From SIAF01 sp046152955 (GTDB lineage: Bacteria > Planctomycetota > Planctomycetia > Planctomycetales > Planctomycetaceae), in NCBI GenBank assembly GCA_046152955.1, contig JBJXGA010000256.1, positions 1 to 18,089 on the forward strand: a stretch of DNA of 18,089 bases. The letters run 5' to 3'. The notes under the pieces were generated by a model. The model had not been told where the DNA came from. It saw nothing but the letters and a program-made list of their open reading frames with translations, and made no database searches. The translations under genes and the position numbers were made by a program. Positions 6,379-15,393 of the stretch are shown here, one piece after another. The first letter of the stretch is position 1; every line of letters begins with the position of its first letter.

Positions 6379-7392
6379 ATGTCTGCACGGTTTCTTCAGC
6401 GAAGGCAATTCCGATTGATGCTGGCTCTCGCAACGTCCGTTCTACTCCTGCGGGAATACCCACGAGCTTTCGCCGCCGACTTGCCTCCCAGCCCATCGAT
6501 CCGGTGGCGCCTGGAGCGGGAATTGGCCACCCTGGGGAAAACGACGCTCGTCTCGTTCTCACTCGATAACAAGCGACTCATGTCTGCCAGTTATCCCATG
6601 GGATTGGAACAGCAGGTCCAACTGTTTGATGTCGCAACGGGGGCGAATCAGTCGAATTTTGAAGGGGCAGGACGCGGCGCACTCTCTCCGGACGGCAGAT
6701 TCCTCGCTACGGTAGCCGCGGGAAGGATCGAAATCTGGAAACTCCAGACCGGGGACAAGCAGGCCATGCTGGCAGGGCACGATTCTCCGTTCACAGTGTC
6801 GGCGATCGCCTACAGCCCGGGTGGGGGACAGATCGCCACTGCGGGCTACGATCAGACGCTCCGATTGTGGGACGCGGCCACGGGCCGGCCGATTGCCGTT
6901 CTGCGCGGTCATGACAACTGGGTGTACGATGTCTCCTATTCGTCCGATGGCCGGTCTTTGGTTTCCGCAAGTCGGGATGGGACGGCACGAATCTGGGATA
7001 CCGCCACCTTCGAGGAACGCCGGTCGGTCGCACATGGGGTGGCTCCACATGGCATCCGCTCGGCCATCCTGTCGACCGATTCAAAGAGACTGGCCACCGC
7101 CTGCTCGGATGGGACGATCAAGCTCTGGGATGCGGCGACCGGAGTCGAGCAACACAATCTGACTGGCCATACGGAGATGGTTTACCGAGTGGCCTTCCAT
7201 CCTGATGGAAAAACACTCCTCAGCGCCAGTGCAGATGGGACGGCCCGGCTTTTGAATGTGGCCACCGGGGAATCGCACCACACGTTTCGGGACCACAAGG
7301 ACCAGGTCACCAGCGTAGCCTTTTCACCGGATGGAACGAGGATGGCCACCGGGAGCTACGACGAAACGATTCGGCTGTATGTCGCCCCTTGA
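6379..7392 (+). CDS. Secreted seven-bladed WD40 repeat protein
   Basis: This 337-residue protein begins with a signal peptide: basic MSARFLQRRQFR, hydrophobic LMLALATSVLLL and a probable cut at AFA-A (about residues 30-33). The rest is a WD40 beta-propeller. Blade ends are visible as VQLFDV, IEIWKL, LRLWDA, ARIWDT, IKLWDA, ARLLNV and IRLYVA, and GH dipeptides begin several repeats (LAGHDS, LRGHDN, LTGHTE). Seven repeats of about 42 residues close one propeller, so the protein appears complete and made only of this domain. Such proteins are scaffolds for protein contacts, and the partner is not indicated. The gene lies 78 bp after the DUF1501 gene, and its end is followed directly by the recA promoter region. 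Confidence 0.9.
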   Translation: MSARFLQRRQFRLMLALATSVLLLREYPRAFAADLPPSPSIRWRLERELATLGKTTLVSFSLDNKRLMSASYPMGLEQQVQLFDVATGANQSNFEGAGRGALSPDGRFLATVAAGRIEIWKLQTGDKQAMLAGHDSPFTVSAIAYSPGGGQIATAGYDQTLRLWDAATGRPIAVLRGHDNWVYDVSYSSDGRSLVSASRDGTARIWDTATFEERRSVAHGVAPHGIRSAILSTDSKRLATACSDGTIKLWDAATGVEQHNLTGHTEMVYRVAFHPDGKTLLSASADGTARLLNVATGESHHTFRDHKDQVTSVAFSPDGTRMATGSYDETIRLYVAP

Positions 7393-7421
7393 AAAGTTCA
7401 CAAATTTTCTGATTTTTCCTC

Positions 7422-7468
7422 TTGCAGAATGCCGAAGGTTGATATAGTATTCTTTTGTCCAGTATAAA
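7422..7468 (+). promoter_or_regulatory. Overlapping promoters of recA
   Basis: Two sigma-70-like promoters overlap in an AT-rich stretch. The first has TTGCAG (7422-7427), a 17-nt spacer and TAGTAT (7445-7450). The second has TTGATA (7439-7444), an 18-nt spacer and TATAAA (7463-7468). The second would start transcription near 7475, leaving a leader of about 40 nt before the recA ATG. A palindrome sits on the second -10 element. Confidence 0.6.
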
Positions 7469-7474
7469 ATACTG
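7460..7474. promoter_or_regulatory. Candidate SOS operator at the recA promoter
   Basis: CAGTATAAAATACTG is a perfect inverted repeat: 6-bp arms CAGTAT and ATACTG around AAA. It overlaps the -10 of the proximal promoter, where a LexA-type repressor would block initiation. recA is the archetypal SOS gene, but this sequence does not match the Escherichia coli or Bacillus LexA boxes, and no lexA gene is in the window. The assignment rests on position and symmetry. Confidence 0.5.
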
Positions 7475-7516
7475 ATCTGTTGTGATTGTTCCCCAGACTC
7501 TGACCAGGAGAAACCG

Positions 7517-8596
<1,080 letters not shown>

Positions 8597-8792
8597 CCCC
8601 CTTGACCTGTCCGCCGGGAGGGGAACTGGTTAGGCTGGAATGACCGGCCGACCTCGGGCCTCGGGCTTGGGGCCAGAAGTTGGGTGAACCGGCGGCGCGT
8701 CTCCAGTTGGGGGACGCGCGCGGAGGATCGGCGGAACTGGCCGCGGAGACGGCGCTCCGCGGCGGTTCGTGGACTTGCGCGAGGCGGATCAT

Positions 8793-10364
8793 ATGGCGCG
8801 GCAGTTGCGGCTGGTTTGGATGACTGGGCTGATGATCGTGGCGGCAGAGTGCGTGGTATCGGCGGAAGAGCCGTCGGGACTGGCGGCCGCCGCGGCTATT
8901 GAGAACGCCTTCGTCAAAGCGATCGAATCGGCGGAAAAATCGGTGGTGAGCATCGCCCGCGACAAGGTCCAGCCACCCCAGGCTGCGGTCATGAATCGAC
9001 AGCGGAACGTTGGCCTTGACCGGCCGATCGGCATCGAAGACCCCAATTACATTCCCAGCGAGTATGGAGCGGGGATCATTCTGGATGAACGGGGATTGAT
9101 TCTGACCAACTACCACCTGGTTCGCGGAGGGCCGATCGAAGGCCGCGCGGATCCGAAAGGAAACCAGGTGTTGTATGTGCGGCTCCCCGATCGCCGGGGG
9201 TTTGAGGCGCTGATCTACGCCGCCGACCCGCGGAGCGATTTGGCGGTGCTGAAGCTGATCTCCCCCGACATGCAGCCGATTCCCAACCTGCACCCCTTAA
9301 AACTGGGAAACGCCTCGACGCTGCGCAAGGGGCAGCTGGTTCTGGCGCTGGGGAACCCGTATTTGATCGCCCGCGATGGTTCGGCGAGCGCCACCTGGGG
9401 GATCGTCAGCAATCTGACCAGGCAGGCGATGCAAGATACTGATCTGGGGGAGATGGAGGCCCGTCGTCGTGAGACGATCCAGAACCTGGGGGTGCTGATC
9501 CAGGTGGACACGCGGCTGGAGCTGGGAACCAGCGGAGGGGCGCTGCTCAACCTGCAGGGAGAGTTGATCGGCATCACGACGGCGCTGGCGTCGATTGTGG
9601 GCTACGAGAAGTCCGCCGGTTTCGCCGTTCCCATCAACGACTCGACGCGGCGGATCATCGAGTCGCTGCGGCAGGGAAAAGAGGTCGAATATGGATTTCT
9701 GGGGATTATCCCCTTCGACGTCTCGGCCAGGGAGTTTTCGGAAGGGTTGGCGCCGCTGGCGGCCCGCTGGAACCAGCATGGCGCGGCGCGAATTCAAAAA
9801 GTCGTCGAGCACCTGCCAGCCGAGCGGGGGGGGATGATGGACAACGACATCGTGTTCCGCGTGGGAGACAAACCGGTCCTGTCCAAAGCCGACCTGATGC
9901 GGGAGATCGGATTGCTCGCGCCGGGGACAACCGCCCGCATCCGCGTCTGGCGACACCATCCCAACCAGGGGGGGCGCGAGTTGGAACTGGCCGTCGAAGT
10001 GGGCAAATGGCCAGCGGTTGACGAAGAGGGAATTGTCGCCCCCAAGCCGCTGCGCGATCCGTGGCGGGGAGTCGATTACGACTACCCGACCGCGCGGCTG
10101 CGCTCGTTCAGTCAGCCGCAGTATGGCGCTGGCTCGGTACGGAACGACGGGGTGTTGATCACCGACGTGGCCACCGATTCGCCGGCGGCGGCGGCCGAAC
10201 TCAAAACGAACGACGTGATCACCCATGTGAAAGGGAAGGCAGTCCATTCTCCCCGCGAATTCCTGGAACTGGTGCGCGGAGAAACCGGCCCCGTCCCGCT
10301 GCAAATCCTCCCCGGTGCCTCCGCGCGTCCCGTGTCCCGAACCGTGGAAGTCAAGCCGCGGTGA
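8793..10364 (+). CDS. HtrA/DegP-like serine protease with two PDZ domains
   Basis: This 523-residue protein is a periplasmic or surface protease of the trypsin-like HtrA type. The chosen ATG (8793) starts a normal signal peptide, MARQLRLVWMTGLMIVAAEC followed by VVSA-EE, with a GAGGCGG motif just upstream; an upstream ATG at 8769 would put charged residues ahead of it. The triad is intact: His108 in LTNYHLV, Asp149 in RSDLAVLK and Ser247 in GTSGGALLN. The first PDZ domain covers about 300-400, including HLPAERGGMMDNDIVFRVGD. A second, at about 455-515, contains DSPAAAAELKTNDVITHVKG. Two PDZ domains fit the DegP/DegQ layout used in protein quality control. It lies between recA and alaS, about 200 bp after recA. 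Confidence 0.93.
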   Translation: MARQLRLVWMTGLMIVAAECVVSAEEPSGLAAAAAIENAFVKAIESAEKSVVSIARDKVQPPQAAVMNRQRNVGLDRPIGIEDPNYIPSEYGAGIILDERGLILTNYHLVRGGPIEGRADPKGNQVLYVRLPDRRGFEALIYAADPRSDLAVLKLISPDMQPIPNLHPLKLGNASTLRKGQLVLALGNPYLIARDGSASATWGIVSNLTRQAMQDTDLGEMEARRRETIQNLGVLIQVDTRLELGTSGGALLNLQGELIGITTALASIVGYEKSAGFAVPINDSTRRIIESLRQGKEVEYGFLGIIPFDVSAREFSEGLAPLAARWNQHGAARIQKVVEHLPAERGGMMDNDIVFRVGDKPVLSKADLMREIGLLAPGTTARIRVWRHHPNQGGRELELAVEVGKWPAVDEEGIVAPKPLRDPWRGVDYDYPTARLRSFSQPQYGAGSVRNDGVLITDVATDSPAAAAELKTNDVITHVKGKAVHSPREFLELVRGETGPVPLQILPGASARPVSRTVEVKPR

Positions 10365-10497
10365 GAACGCCGCTTCAATTTGCCGTTTCGGCTCACTAGA
10401 ATCGCCATCTTCCCAAGGGACGACCCCCTGGGTGGCCAGCCCGCCCGCGTGCTGCGCTATGGCGTCGCCTGACTATTCCGGCCCGATCATCCGCTCC

Positions 10498-13119
10498 ATG
10501 AAAACCGACGAACTGCGTGAATCCTATCTGTCGTTCTTTGAATCCAAGGGTTGCGTCCGCAAAGCGAGCGACGTTTTGGTGCCGCGCGGTGATCCGACCG
10601 TGTTGTTCACTCCCGCGGGAATGAACCAGTTCAAAAACCAGTTTCTGGGGATCGGCAAGCTGGAGTTCAGCCGCGCCACGACCTGCCAGAAATGCCTGCG
10701 CACCGGCGACATCGACAACGTGGGGAACACCGCCTACCACCACACGTTTTTCGAGATGCTGGGGAACTTCTCGTTCGGCGATTATTTCAAGAAGGAAGCG
10801 ATCCACTGGGCGTGGGAGTATCTGACGAGCGCCCGATGGCTGGGATTGGCCCCCGAGCGGCTGTCGGTGACCGTCTATCTGGACGACGATGAGGCGTACA
10901 ACATCTGGCACGACGAGATCAAGGTTCCCGCCGATCGCATTCGCCGCGAGGGAGAAAGTGAAAACTTCTGGCCCGCCAGCGCCCCGTCCCAAGGGCCTGA
11001 CGGGGTCTGCGGCCCATGCAGCGAAATCTACTACCAGGCCCCCGGCGCCAAGAGCAGCGTGGAAATCTGGAACCTGGTGTTCACGCAATTCAATCGCGTG
11101 GGGAACCCTCCGCAGAACTTGCGGCCCCTTCCCAAGAAGAACATCGATACCGGGATGGGACTGGAGCGAACCGCCGCCGTGTTGCAGGGGGTCGAAAGCA
11201 ATTTCGAAAGCGACGCCCTCCGCCCGCTGTGCGTCGCCGCGGGAGAAGCGGTCGGAGTCCAGTATGCCTATGCCACCCCTCACGGCCGTGCGGTGCGAAG
11301 GATCGCCGACCATCTGCGGGCGGTGACGTTTTGCATTCACGAGAACGTCGTGCCGGGGAACGAGAAGCAGGCCTACGTCGTCAGGCAACTCTTGCGCCGT
11401 GCGGTGCTCGAAGGTTATCTGGTGGGGCGCAAGCAGCCGTTTCTGCACACGCTCGTTCCCACCGTGGCGCAGATCATGCGCCGACCCTACCCCGAGTTGT
11501 CGGAAACGATCGAGCGGGTCTCGGTCGTGATCAAGGCCGAAGAAGAGTATTTCCTGCACACCGTCGAGAAGGGGCTTCGCAAACTCGACCGCTGCATCGA
11601 CGGGGTCCGCCGCGAGGGGCGCGACGTGATTTCTGGCGACGACGCCTTCGACCTGCATCAGACCGACGGGTTCCTTGTGGAATTGACCGAAGCGATCGCG
11701 GCCCGCAACAACCTGCGCGTCGATAAGGGGCGTTTCCGCGAATTGATGGAGAAGCACCGCGGCATCAGCGGCAGCGAGGCGTTCGCCGATTCGGTGATGA
11801 AGGCCGGACCGCTCGACGTGCTCCGCGAAACCAGCAACGGCACCGAGTTTCTGGGTTACGACACGACTGAGGCGCCGGGCGAGATCGTGGGGATCGTCGC
11901 CGAAGAACGACTGGTCGATGCGCTCCGCGAGGTGGGACACGAACAGCCGGTCGTCGTAGTCCTCGATCGCACTCCCTTTTACGGCGAGGCGGGGGGACAG
12001 GTCGGCGATACCGGGGTGCTGGAAAACGACCTGTGTACGTTTGCCGTCCAGGACACGCAGCGGCACGGCGGGTTCATCGTGCATATCGGCCACCTCCGTC
12101 GCGGAGAGTTGAAGGTTGGAGATCGGCTAACGGCGAGGATTGACGCGGCACGCCGCGCCGGCATCCGCCGGGCGCATTCCGCCACGCACCTGTTGCATCA
12201 CGCCCTGCAACAGACGCTAGGGACGCATGCCACCCAGCGGGGTTCCAAGGTGGACGCCGACTGGCTCCGGTTCGACTTCACGCAGCCCAAGGCGATCCCG
12301 CGCGAGCAGCTCACCCACATCGAAAACCTGATCAATGCCCGCGTCGCCGAAGGGGCGCCCGTCACCTGGGAGGTGATGGAACTGGAGCAGGCGAAGTCTT
12401 CCGGTGCCACGGCGCTGTTTGGGGAGAAATACCCCGACCGTGTCCGGGTCGTCACGATGGGGGACTTCAGCCGCGAATTGTGCGGCGGGACGCACCTGTC
12501 CAATACCGGCCAGGTCGGCTTGTGCAAGATCATCGGCGAAGAGTCAGTCGCCGCCGGCACCCGCCGGATCACCGCCCTCACCGGCGCCAAGGCGCTGGAA
12601 AAGATTCGCCACGACGAACAACTGCTGATCGAACTGGCGCAGGTGGTCAAGGCGCCACGCGTGGAAGATCTGCCCCACCGCGTGGCGGCCCTGGTTGAAG
12701 AGGTCCGCACGCTCAAACAGAGCCTGAGCAAACTGAACACGCAGGCCGCCGTGGGACTGGTCGACGAATTGGCCGCGCGGGCAACCGACGTGGGAGGGGT
12801 GAAAGTCATCACCCACCTCATCGAGGGGGGAGACGCCGATCAGCTCCGCGCGCTCATCGATCAGTTGCGACGCAAAGTCTCTCCGCTGGCGGTCCTCTTG
12901 GGAACCGGCGGCGACGGCAAGGTGCTCCTGATCGCCGGATTGAGCAAAGAGTTGATCGAGCGCGGATTGAACGCCGTCGACTGGGTCAAAGCCGCGGCCA
13001 AAGTGGTCGGCGGGGGAGGGGGGGGTCGCCCCGATCTGGCCCAGGCCGGAGGCAAACACCCCGACAAGCTGCCCCAAGCGCTGGTGGAAGCTGTGGAGTA
13101 TCTGCGAGCAAAGCTATGA
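10498..13119 (+). CDS. alaS: Alanyl-tRNA synthetase
   Basis: AlaS charges tRNA-Ala and clears mischarged Ser- and Gly-tRNA. With the start at 10498 the protein is 873 residues, close to the 876 of Escherichia coli, and begins MKTDELRESYLSFFESKGC, which aligns with the usual N-terminus. An in-frame ATG at 10459 would add 13 residues; neither start has a strong ribosome binding site. The class II catalytic core includes HHTFFEMLGNFSFGDYF (about 81-97). The editing-domain zinc ligands are His560 and His564 (HSATH) and Cys662 and His666 (CGGTH). The C-Ala domain ends with a glycine-rich segment and RPDLAQAGG (about 838-852). The frame is intact throughout. Confidence 0.98.
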   Translation: MKTDELRESYLSFFESKGCVRKASDVLVPRGDPTVLFTPAGMNQFKNQFLGIGKLEFSRATTCQKCLRTGDIDNVGNTAYHHTFFEMLGNFSFGDYFKKEAIHWAWEYLTSARWLGLAPERLSVTVYLDDDEAYNIWHDEIKVPADRIRREGESENFWPASAPSQGPDGVCGPCSEIYYQAPGAKSSVEIWNLVFTQFNRVGNPPQNLRPLPKKNIDTGMGLERTAAVLQGVESNFESDALRPLCVAAGEAVGVQYAYATPHGRAVRRIADHLRAVTFCIHENVVPGNEKQAYVVRQLLRRAVLEGYLVGRKQPFLHTLVPTVAQIMRRPYPELSETIERVSVVIKAEEEYFLHTVEKGLRKLDRCIDGVRREGRDVISGDDAFDLHQTDGFLVELTEAIAARNNLRVDKGRFRELMEKHRGISGSEAFADSVMKAGPLDVLRETSNGTEFLGYDTTEAPGEIVGIVAEERLVDALREVGHEQPVVVVLDRTPFYGEAGGQVGDTGVLENDLCTFAVQDTQRHGGFIVHIGHLRRGELKVGDRLTARIDAARRAGIRRAHSATHLLHHALQQTLGTHATQRGSKVDADWLRFDFTQPKAIPREQLTHIENLINARVAEGAPVTWEVMELEQAKSSGATALFGEKYPDRVRVVTMGDFSRELCGGTHLSNTGQVGLCKIIGEESVAAGTRRITALTGAKALEKIRHDEQLLIELAQVVKAPRVEDLPHRVAALVEEVRTLKQSLSKLNTQAAVGLVDELAARATDVGGVKVITHLIEGGDADQLRALIDQLRRKVSPLAVLLGTGGDGKVLLIAGLSKELIERGLNAVDWVKAAAKVVGGGGGGRPDLAQAGGKHPDKLPQALVEAVEYLRAKL

Positions 13120-13223
13120 CCCGGCGAGCCGTCCGGTCAGGTTCCAAATCGCACCCCGCCTTGACGCTGATGACAGCGCGTAGCTGGCGGGATGGTGATT
13201 TCTGGCAGTTGGTTGGCAATCGT

Positions 13224-13565
13224 TCATGCGTTCGAGCCGTATTGAACCGCACCGTCAAGCGACCAATTTCCCGGAAGCGAGAGGGTCTGCTGATTGATTC
13301 GCTCCCATTGATCGGGTGTGACATCCAGAATACAGAGCCTGTGTGCAGTCACCGTTCCGGAATCAACCCCAAAATCGATCGGCTCCAGGAGTTCGTCCTC
13401 GCTGTTGCCGATGAGGTGATTGACTTCGACCAAACGGATTTCTCGTTCGTCGGCATTCGCTGGGAGGTAATGCACCGCCGCAATTCCCGGATCGGTCGAA
13501 AGGTGCTCAGTGGCATACCATCGAGCAATCGAGTCCCGGTCGAACTCTGCAGCCTGCATCAACAT
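13224..13565 (-). CDS. Conserved-looking protein of unknown function
   Basis: The likely product is 113 residues, beginning MLMQAAEFDRDSIARWYATE. Further segments are PGIAAVHYLPANADEREIRL, EPIDFGVDSGTVTAHRLCIL and DVTPDQWERINQQTLSLPGN. The mix of well-formed segments looks like a genuine small domain, and I have an impression of similar proteins in planctomycetes, but I cannot name a family. A GTG at 13649 would give 141 residues, but the predicted transcription start is at about 13647, so the ATG at 13565 fits better. There is no signal peptide or membrane segment. The gene converges with alaS and lies downstream of the DapA-like gene with its own candidate promoter. No clear Shine-Dalgarno sequence is seen. 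Confidence 0.7.
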   Translation of the reverse strand: MLMQAAEFDRDSIARWYATEHLSTDPGIAAVHYLPANADEREIRLVEVNHLIGNSEDELLEPIDFGVDSGTVTAHRLCILDVTPDQWERINQQTLSLPGNWSLDGAVQYGSNA

Positions 13566-13653
13566 GGACGCGCCCGTACGGGTCAATGGGAACACGGAAA
13601 AACCGATCGGAGCAACGCCAGCCCGGTGGTATTGAGCCAACGCTGACACTACG

Positions 13654-13683
13654 ATTAAATCGTCCGCGTCGTTGAAATGTCAA
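13654..13683 (-). promoter_or_regulatory. Promoter of the unknown-function gene
   Basis: Read leftward, a perfect TTGACA (13683-13678) is followed after 18 nt by TTTAAT (13659-13654), five of six matches to the -10 consensus. Initiation near 13647 would leave about 80 nt before the ATG at 13565 and makes the GTG at 13649 an unlikely start. It suggests this gene is transcribed apart from the DapA-like gene upstream. Confidence 0.55.
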
Positions 13684-13774
13684 GGCGAATTCCGTGCCAA
13701 CCAATTCGACGACCCCACAGACTCGCTCCCATCCCCGCAGACCGGACGGCTGACGCCGACCGTTCGCCTGGTCA

Positions 13775-14800
13775 TTACGCCAATCCGCGTTGCTTCAATT
13801 CGGCCAGGACGTTTTGCACGATGGCGTCCACTTCGGCGCGGTCGACTGGCGGGCTGCTGGAGACCGGGCAGCCGCCGACCGGCTGGTCGGTGAATCCCTG
13901 CGCCGCGAGCAGGCATTGCAGCGTCTTGCTGAGGCTCGCCAGGTCGGTTGTCTGCTCGGGTGAGAGGGGTTGCCGACCCGTGCCCATGTTGAAACCGCGG
14001 AGATTGACCGCCGCCCGAAACCCTTCGGGAAATTCGGCGGAATAGATCATCGTGTCGAACAGCGTCACCAGGTCGTACTGCACCTGCCGCGCCTCGTCGA
14101 GCCGGCCTGCCAGCGTCAGGTCATACAATTTGCGGGTGATTTCCGGCACGACCCCCGAGGTGGCGTTTGTTCCGCCATCGCAGCCGATGAGCAGCAAGGG
14201 CATCAGCGCGGCGTCCCAGCCGGTGAGAAAGCTGAAATCCGGGCGATGCGGTCGAACTGCCTTAATCATTCGGATCATGTGCGGAATGTCCCCCGAAGAA
14301 TCCTTGATGGCGACGATCCGTTCGAAATTCTCCGCCAGCCTTTGCACCGTGGGGACATCGATCGGACTGGCGAACAGGGGGATGTTGTACAACGTGACGT
14401 CGATCGGGGTGTTCTTCCCGATCTCCGCAAAGTAGGCGTAAACCGACGCCGGGCTGAGCTTGTAATAGAACGGAGCGACGATCGCCACCGCCCGCACTCC
14501 CAGACTGTGGTAATACTCGCAGGCGCGTATCGTTTCGCGAACGTTGGCTTCCGCCGCTCCGGCCAGAATCGGCACGCGGCCCCGCGCCTGATCGGCGACG
14601 ATCTCGATGATCCGCCGCCGCTCCTCGACCGTGAAGCGCGTGAACTCTCCTGTCGATCCGTTGGGATACAAGCCATGCACGCCACGCGCAATCAGCCAAT
14701 CGACGTAACGCCGCAGTTCCGGCTCGTGGATGTCTCCCTGACTGTCGAGGGGAACGAGGTTGGGAGTGAAGATTCCGGTCAATCGTTGCGAGTGGGCCAT
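13775..14800 (-). CDS. DapA/NanA-family lyase with microcompartment-like C-terminal tail
   Basis: This 341-residue protein is a class I aldolase-type TIM barrel of the dihydrodipicolinate synthase / N-acetylneuraminate lyase family. Schiff-base Lys166 lies in AIKDSSGD, the catalytic Tyr138 in LYNIP, and the carboxylate-binding loop is GSTGE (48-52). GSTGE is the form usual in NanA-type lyases, while DapA has GTTGE; the substrate is uncertain. The barrel and helical end finish near residue 303. A linker (TDQPVGGCPVSSSPP) and a helix EVDAIVQNVLAELKQRGLA follow, making the protein about 40 residues longer than usual. That helix has the hydrophobic pattern of bacterial microcompartment encapsulation peptides. 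No shell gene is in the window. The ATG at 14800 begins the conserved MAHSQRLTGIFTPNLVPL; the upstream frame is not protein-like. Confidence 0.9.
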   Translation of the reverse strand: MAHSQRLTGIFTPNLVPLDSQGDIHEPELRRYVDWLIARGVHGLYPNGSTGEFTRFTVEERRRIIEIVADQARGRVPILAGAAEANVRETIRACEYYHSLGVRAVAIVAPFYYKLSPASVYAYFAEIGKNTPIDVTLYNIPLFASPIDVPTVQRLAENFERIVAIKDSSGDIPHMIRMIKAVRPHRPDFSFLTGWDAALMPLLLIGCDGGTNATSGVVPEITRKLYDLTLAGRLDEARQVQYDLVTLFDTMIYSAEFPEGFRAAVNLRGFNMGTGRQPLSPEQTTDLASLSKTLQCLLAAQGFTDQPVGGCPVSSSPPVDRAEVDAIVQNVLAELKQRGLA

Positions 14801-14928
14801 GGTCGTTGGCTGGTGAGTCGTCGTGCGGATAGGCACTGGATGCTGGAAGAACAGGTGGCGGCAAATGCTGCCGGTCTTCAACAAGCCTATCGTACAAAAT
14901 GAACCTGAGAGGGGGATCAGCGGCCGGA

Positions 14929-14957
14929 ATCTTAGCTCAGATCGCCCGACTTGCCAA
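14929..14957 (-). promoter_or_regulatory. Possible promoter of the DapA-like gene
   Basis: Leftward, TTGGCA (14957-14952) and TAAGAT (14934-14929) are separated by 17 nt. They match the consensus at five and four of six bases. Initiation near 14922 would give a leader of about 120 nt. The match is modest, and no operator-like symmetry is seen. Confidence 0.35.
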
Positions 14958-15170
14958 CAATGCCGGTTGGGACGGCGCAGCGGGGAGGAGGCCGCGCGGG
15001 ACGATTGTGCAGCGGTTGTCGATTCTGCTGGCTAGTGTCTCGATCGACAAGCGGGGGGACGCGGAGATCACAGCGCGGCCTGGGGCCGCAACCAAAAAAC
15101 GGATTGAACCGAAGAACACTGAGTGGTTTCGCGGGAGGTTCGTCCCCCTATCGCGCGATCACGATTGCTC

Positions 15171-15194
15171 ACGCGGAGACGCGGAGGCGCGGAG
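15171..15194. repeat. 8-bp tandem repeat (RCGCGGAG, three units)
   Basis: ACGCGGAG, ACGCGGAG and GCGCGGAG follow one another without a gap. The word, preceded by GCTC, resembles short dispersed repeats that I have seen in planctomycete intergenic DNA. No gene overlaps it. Confidence 0.7.
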
Positions 15195-15298
15195 GGGTTG
15201 CCGACTCGGTTGTCATCGTCGCGATCGACCGTCTCGGCGTCCAAGGAACGTGTACTGTGGCCTCCCAACAGCGGGCTCTGACTTTCTCGACCGCACAT

Positions 15299-15375
15299 TG
15301 GCGGCTCACGAGGACGTTCGCCCTCCCGGTGCGCTGTTCCTTGACACCACACGTCGCGCAACGCGACCAAGATCG
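15299..15375. repeat. Third copy of the GTCGCG-NAA-CGCGAC repeat
   Basis: GTCGCG (15353-15358) pairs with CGCGAC (15362-15367) across CAA. It is preceded by TTCCTTGACACC (15337-15348) and followed by AAGATCGCT, as in the copies at 3459 and 3530, where these read TTCCTKTWCACC-like and AGATTGCT. Upstream, CGCCCTCCCGG matches the GCCCTCCCG part of the 3499-3520 hairpin. Distance from the other copies is about 12 kb, so this is a dispersed family. Confidence 0.75.
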
Positions 15376-15393
15376 CTGAGCGCTAGCGACGGT

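Larger units (their letters stand above)
14958..15393. other. Gene-free spacer with repeats
   Basis: No frame here has a recognisable product or ribosome binding site. The stretch contains the 8-bp tandem repeat at 15171-15194 and a copy of the GTCGCG hairpin repeat at 15299-15375. The latter ends about 20 bp before the stop codon of the DUF2235 gene. The rest (14958-15170, 15195-15298) shows nothing I can assign. Confidence 0.6.

Noticed and set aside
8597..8792. Promoter TTGACC...TAGGCT before the protease gene
   Set aside because: The spacer is 23 nt, too long for a sigma-70 promoter, and no better pair was found.
10396..12093. 565-codon minus-strand open frame opposite alaS
   Set aside because: It lies antisense to an intact, clearly homologous alaS. 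Long antisense frames are expected in GC-rich coding DNA, and the product has no recognisable domain.
13775..14800. A complete microcompartment operon around the lyase
   Set aside because: No shell protein, aldehyde dehydrogenase or phosphotransacylase gene is in the window; only the tail suggests such a link.
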